64,000 nucleotides of DNA. It comes from DASREM01 sp035652095 (lineage in GTDB: Bacteria; Acidobacteriota; Terriglobia; Terriglobales; Acidobacteriaceae). The DNA is taken from the NCBI GenBank assembly GCA_035652095.1, contig DASREM010000021.1:112112-176111 (forward strand), given 5' to 3'. Positions 60,415-64,000 of this stretch are shown here, piece by piece; positions within the stretch are counted from its first letter, which is position 1, and each line of letters begins with the position of its first letter. The position numbers and the translations under genes were made by a program. The notes under the pieces are model-generated. The model did not search any database. It saw nothing but the letters and a program-made list of their open reading frames with translations, and had not been told where the DNA came from.

Positions 60415-61623
60415 TTGAACGAGATCCAAATCTTCGGGCTGATCAGCGGACTCCTGGTGCTGGCCTTCGTCGCCAACCGCCTCTTCCGGATTACCCGCAT
60501 TCCCGACCTCGTGGTGCTTCTGGTCACCGGCCTGGTGCTCGGCCCCGTACTCAAGTGGATTGACCCCGATCAATTTCGTACTTTCACTCAACTTCTGGGC
60601 TCGCTCGCGCTGATTCTCATTCTGTTTGAGGGCGGCATGGAGTTGAACCTGCGCGAAGGCCTGCGCCATTTCCCCGGGGGAGTGCTGCTGGCGTTTGTCG
60701 GCTACGTGTTGGCGTTCGGCGCCGTCGCCGCGACCGCGCATTGGAGCATGGCGCTTGCCTGGAGGCCGGCGCTTCTTCTCGGGGCCGTCTTCGGTTGCAC
60801 CAGCAGCACGATTGTCATGCCCGTTCTCCAGCAACTGAATGTTCGGGAACCGTTGCGGGTGGTTCTGCTGTTGGAGTCCGCGCTGGGCGACGTGATCGGC
60901 GTGCTGGCCGTCAGCAGCCTGCTGCACGGTCCCGCGACCGGCACCCAAATCTCCGGATTCATGTCGGGCTTCGCCCGCCAGGGCTCCATCGCCATTGCGA
61001 TGGGCTTGGGATCAGGACTGCTCTGGTGGTGGCTGTGGCCGAAAGTGGCTTCGCAAAAATTCAGCAACACCGTAGCCTTCGGCGTGGTGCTGGGAATCTA
61101 TTCGGCCACGCACGCGATCGGCGGCACCGGACTGCTCGCGGTTCTTGCCTTCGGCCTGGTGCTGGGAAACCTGCCGGGCCGGGTGGAGATCAAGCGCGAG
61201 GAAGTGCAGTTCCTCGCCTTCCATTCCGAACTCAGTTTCCTGGTGCGCTCGTTTTTCTTCGTCCTGCTGGGAGTAGTCGTCGAGTTCGTAGGCCGCCAAT
61301 ACGTGCTGCCGATCTTTGCCATGGTGGCGGCGCTACTGCTCTCGCGCTTCCTGGCGGTGCAGATCAGCCGCATCGCGCTGAGCGAACTTTCCCGCGCGGA
61401 ACGGGAACTGGTCTTTCTCATGATGCCCCGCGGGCTGATCACCGCCGTCCTCGCGGTGCAGGTGGTGCAGACCAGCGAGGCCGAATTTATCTACCTGCCG
61501 GCGATGGCGTTCACAGCCATCCTCGCCACCAACGTGCTTTTGATTCTCGGATCGGTGCGCGCCGCGCGCGAGACGATGCCTGCGCAGCAAGTCGACGTAG
61601 AAAAGCAGGCAGCCGCCAGTTGA
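60415..61623 (+). CDS. CPA2-type cation:proton antiporter (KefB/Na-H exchanger family)
   Basis: 402 residues from TTG 60415 with GAGGAG upstream. About 11-13 hydrophobic segments fill the chain. FANRLFRITRIPDLVVLLVTGLVLGP at the start, GGMELNLREGLRHFPGG and FGCTSSTIVMPVLQQL (discontinuous helix) match CPA2 exchangers. The usual C-terminal TrkA-N nucleotide-binding domain is missing, so the protein is a membrane-only form. It should exchange K+ or Na+ for H+. Confidence 0.88.
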   Translation: MNEIQIFGLISGLLVLAFVANRLFRITRIPDLVVLLVTGLVLGPVLKWIDPDQFRTFTQLLGSLALILILFEGGMELNLREGLRHFPGGVLLAFVGYVLAFGAVAATAHWSMALAWRPALLLGAVFGCTSSTIVMPVLQQLNVREPLRVVLLLESALGDVIGVLAVSSLLHGPATGTQISGFMSGFARQGSIAIAMGLGSGLLWWWLWPKVASQKFSNTVAFGVVLGIYSATHAIGGTGLLAVLAFGLVLGNLPGRVEIKREEVQFLAFHSELSFLVRSFFFVLLGVVVEFVGRQYVLPIFAMVAALLLSRFLAVQISRIALSELSRAERELVFLMMPRGLITAVLAVQVVQTSEAEFIYLPAMAFTAILATNVLLILGSVRAARETMPAQQVDVEKQAAAS

Positions 61624-61707
61624 GGCTTTTAAGATGCCAAAGTCAGGTTCACGCTCATGAACAAACCCTCGACATTACTCGCGACCCGCTTGATACGATG
61701 AATCCCT

Positions 61708-62115
61708 ATGCTGCCTGACTTACCTAAGCTCCGGGATTTCGCAAAGAGCTATACCGCGGCGTGGTGCAGCCAGAATCCCGCTCTGGTGGCCTCGTTCTTC
61801 GCTCCTGACGGATCCCTGCGCGTCAACGACGACCCTCCTGCGCTCGGGCGAAACGCGATTGCCCAGGTCGCGGAGTCGTTCATGACCGCATTCCCAGACC
61901 TCTCGGTGACTATGGATGACCTGCTAATACGGACGGATGTGTTCGAGTACCACTGGACTCTCACCGGCACGAATACGGGGCCGGGAGGAACTGGTCACAA
62001 GGTGAGGATCAGCGGTTTCGAAGTTTGGCGCATGGACGACCACGGCCTGATTGCCTCCTCGCAAGGCCACTTCGACGCTGCCGAGTATCGACGGCAGTTG
62101 CAACCATGGATGTAA
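61708..62115 (+). CDS. SnoaL-like (NTF2-fold) protein
   Basis: 135 residues. KLRDFAKSYTAAWCSQNPALVASFFAPDGSLRVNDDP and FPDLSVTMDDLLIRTDVFEYHWTLTGTNTGPGGTGHKVRISGFEVWRMD match SnoaL-like ester-cyclase/NTF2 proteins. There is no signal peptide. It may bind or isomerise a small hydrophobic compound. It has a 92-bp gap to the antiporter gene. Confidence 0.75.
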   Translation: MLPDLPKLRDFAKSYTAAWCSQNPALVASFFAPDGSLRVNDDPPALGRNAIAQVAESFMTAFPDLSVTMDDLLIRTDVFEYHWTLTGTNTGPGGTGHKVRISGFEVWRMDDHGLIASSQGHFDAAEYRRQLQPWM

Positions 62116-62546
62116 CCGGAGAGCGCACCGGCGCTTGTAAGAGAGAGCTAACTTCAGACGGAGTGCAAGACTCCAGGACAGCATTGTGAGTGTAAAGGCC
62201 TGATCACGACAGTTATGCTTCTCCCGCACGTAGGAGGTTAAAATCTGTCTCTGTATCCTGCCCAAGTCGTCGCGCGACCCCTCTAGATGTGCGGCCCCAA
62301 AGAACAATACTTCCGCGGGGATGAATTGCCGGGAATGATGCATGCGGAATTGAGCGCACCGGTGCCGAGGAGCCCTGTCGATTGATGGCGAGATAGGCGT
62401 CTCGGCCGGCTATGCTTAAAATGTAAAAATCTGCACACGAGTTGATTCGCCATCGAGTCGATTAGCAAAAGCGAATTGTCGTGCCCTTTTGCATTGACGA
62501 AGGCGCAGAACCATAGCACAATCCGTGGTAAGTTCTGGGGGTACCG
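62116..62546. other. 431-bp gap without recognisable genes
   Basis: Neither strand has a frame with a ribosome site and natural composition; a 78-codon minus-strand frame at 62283-62519 looks like chance. A short inverted repeat (CGAGA-TAGGCG-TCTCG, about 62389-62405) is too small to call. The AT-rich stretch just before 62547 may hold the HAF-gene promoter. Confidence 0.4.
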
Positions 62547-63419
62547 ATGAGCCGACGTGGGTCAGGCTTGCTGCTGTTTGTCGCTCTGGTAAGTTTCTCG
62601 GGGGCGTTTGGTCAGTCGAGTGTCACGCCAGTACAGTTGACGTTCACAACCATCGACGTTCCCGGCGCGGCATTTACCGGAATCTACGGGATCAATTCGT
62701 TTGGTGATATGGTCGGCAACTACGGCTGGAACACGAATTCAGGATCTCACGGGTTTCTGTATCGGAACGGCACATTTATCTACTTCGACTATCCAGGTCA
62801 GAATCGCACATTTCCCACCGGGATAAACGATTCTGGGCTGATTGTCGGCTCTGCTGGGAATCTTCGCGTGGTTGGCTTTCTGTTCGATGGTGCCACCTTT
62901 ACGCCGATACGAAAAGGGAATGACAGCGCAACCTTCAGTTTCGGGATCAATAACGCGGAAGACATTGTTGGGGGAGCAGGAACAGTCGGCAGCACCACGG
63001 CATTCAAGCTGCGTAGCGGCACCTTCAAAGACCTGATGACACCAGGGCAGAACGTGTATGCCTACGCCACGGGAATCAATAACCTGGGTCAGATTGTCGG
63101 CTGGACCGACTACGACGGTTTCCAGTGCCGCGGAAATCAGTGCCAGACAATCGATTTCCCCGGTGCAGCGATGACCGAAGCCGAGGGCATCAATGACAGT
63201 GGCATTGTCGTTGGATGGTACAATCCCAGCTCATCTACTGACTTTGCATTCGCTTTTTACCGGGGTAAGTACATTTCGTTTAGCGTCCCTTCTGCTGCGG
63301 GAACCTATGCACTCGGAATCAACGCCAGTGGCCAAATTGTTGGTGAATACACTTTCGATCACGACAGCTACCACGGATTTGTAACCAGCCCAATCTCGTC
63401 GACCGTTTTTGACTTTTAG
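62547..63419 (+). CDS. Secreted HAF-repeat protein
   Basis: 290 residues. A signal peptide (GLLLFVALVSFSGAFGQ) is followed by at least five HAF-type repeats built on GINxxGxIVG (GINDSGLIVGSAG, GINNAEDIVGGAG, GINNLGQIVGWTD, GINDSGIVVGWYN, GINASGQIVGEYT). These repeats probably form a beta-propeller or solenoid exported to the cell surface. The family is common in Acidobacteria, and its function is unknown. Confidence 0.85.
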   Translation: MSRRGSGLLLFVALVSFSGAFGQSSVTPVQLTFTTIDVPGAAFTGIYGINSFGDMVGNYGWNTNSGSHGFLYRNGTFIYFDYPGQNRTFPTGINDSGLIVGSAGNLRVVGFLFDGATFTPIRKGNDSATFSFGINNAEDIVGGAGTVGSTTAFKLRSGTFKDLMTPGQNVYAYATGINNLGQIVGWTDYDGFQCRGNQCQTIDFPGAAMTEAEGINDSGIVVGWYNPSSSTDFAFAFYRGKYISFSVPSAAGTYALGINASGQIVGEYTFDHDSYHGFVTSPISSTVFDF

Positions 63420-63468
63420 CGATACACCAGTTTTCGAGCACTTACCGACCACGAGAATCAGGTTGCAC

Positions 63469-63840
63469 TTACCTACCAACCCATGACGAGACCCATTGGA
63501 AGTTTTGCGTCTGCGGAGGGGGTAGCTGCCCTTGGATAAATTTAACAAGTTGGCCCGCCACCCTTTCTTCACCTTCGGCACTGGGATGAGTGAAATCGCC
63601 CCAGAACATATCGGGTTGGCCCAGGTCCCCAAAACGAAGGTCTCGTCTCCCAAAGCAGGGTGCAACGCCCTGTGCGTTGCACCACACAAGGCCATCGCTT
63701 CTCCGCGTATCGGCACTTGCCCAAAGATAAGGACCCCAATCAAACCACGGTGTGTTGTTGTAGTCCACATTTCCTGAATAGGGATCATTGCTCGATACGT
63801 TGTTCGTCTGCTTAATCTGTGACACGATGAGTCGTTGCAC
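63469..63840 (-). pseudogene. C-terminal remnant of an SGNH/GDSL-like secreted hydrolase
   Basis: The frame encodes the C-terminal part of an SGNH-type protein, with the block V motif FWGDFTHPSAEGEERVAGQLV (catalytic Asp and His) and TPWFDWGPYLWASADTRRSDGL before it. Reading upstream in frame, natural residues (YEESFAV) continue past the GTG at 63840 to a TGA at 63859-63861, seven codons away. No frame carries the N-terminal catalytic Ser block before the window edge, although the window ends only 140 bp further. It is probably a truncated or degraded copy. Confidence 0.55.
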
Positions 63841-63861
63841 CGCAAACGATTCCTCGTATCA

Positions 63862-64000
63862 GACTGTTACGAAACGCGCCCGCATAAGTGGCACTATCTA
63901 TGGTCGCGGCTAGTTATAGGTATTAGTGGAGATGCACTCAGACGGTGCGATGAGATTAAGTTACGAGGATTGCTGTCAGCCGCTGCGCTCCCATGATGTT
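63862..64000. other. Terminal 139 bp, nothing supported
   Basis: I see stops in the frame that would continue the hydrolase fragment. A short natural-looking minus-strand stretch in another register (ATYAGAFRNSLIRGIV) could be part of a broken neighbour. Too little sequence remains to decide. Confidence 0.3.

Overview
The window looks like a GC-rich soil Acidobacteriota (Terriglobia-like) chromosome. The inference rests on several gene types common there: a large Oar-type TonB-dependent receptor with an N-terminal carboxypeptidase-regulatory-like domain, a Ser/Thr kinase fused to a WD40/TolB-like propeller, a secreted HAF-repeat protein, and many small lineage-specific secreted proteins.

Layout. 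(1) 1-22.9 kb is ordinary chromosome: a CarD-type regulator (cut by the left edge) divergent from greA and a CDP-alcohol phosphatidyltransferase, an isoaspartyl peptidase, a lipoprotein phosphoesterase, a TMEM175-type channel, a histone-H1-like tail protein, an MltD transglycosylase with three LysM domains, an FHA-GAF-AAA+ sigma-54 activator, the kinase-propeller protein, a quinone oxidoreductase, a NimA-like flavoprotein, a divergent ankyrin/MarR pair around a palindrome, a TPR protein and the TonB receptor. (2) 23.05-52.67 kb is a phage-derived island: a CI/LexA-like repressor on the minus strand, then plus-strand early genes (zinc ribbon, sigma-region-4-like protein, dual-specificity phosphatase), three very large proteins with Sec signal peptides (tail-fibre-like, beta-helix plus NodB deacetylase, beta-helix), large terminase, a HipA-like kinase/DUF3037 pair, portal, protease, scaffold, capsid, connector, tail genes and an XhlA-like protein. 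I see no integrase, tape-measure protein, endolysin or att repeat. (3) Inside the island, exactly between the repressor and the early promoter, sits a complete 2.63-kb IS1595-family element (23851-26482) with 24-bp inverted ends (22/24 matches) and a perfect 8-bp target duplication ATCTTGAC. It carries passenger genes and a non-canonical tRNA. (4) 52.7-60.2 kb encodes a lipoate-dependent 2-oxo-acid dehydrogenase complex on the minus strand (E3, LipB, E1-alpha, E1-beta, a c-type cytochrome, E2), interrupted by one plus-strand cupin-like secreted protein. (5) 60.4-64 kb holds a CPA2 antiporter, a SnoaL-like protein, a HAF-repeat protein and a degraded SGNH-hydrolase fragment.

The most notable object is the tRNA at 26038-26120. 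It folds with an 8-bp acceptor stem and a 4-bp T stem (8/4 instead of 7/5), a long variable arm, a G discriminator and anticodon UAA. This is the architecture of the allo-tRNAs reported from Acidobacteria, here carried as cargo of an insertion sequence. Other points of interest are the kinase/DUF3037 cargo inside the head-gene operon, the signal peptides on the fibre-like proteins, and a short terminator-ended transcript candidate at 27.8 kb.
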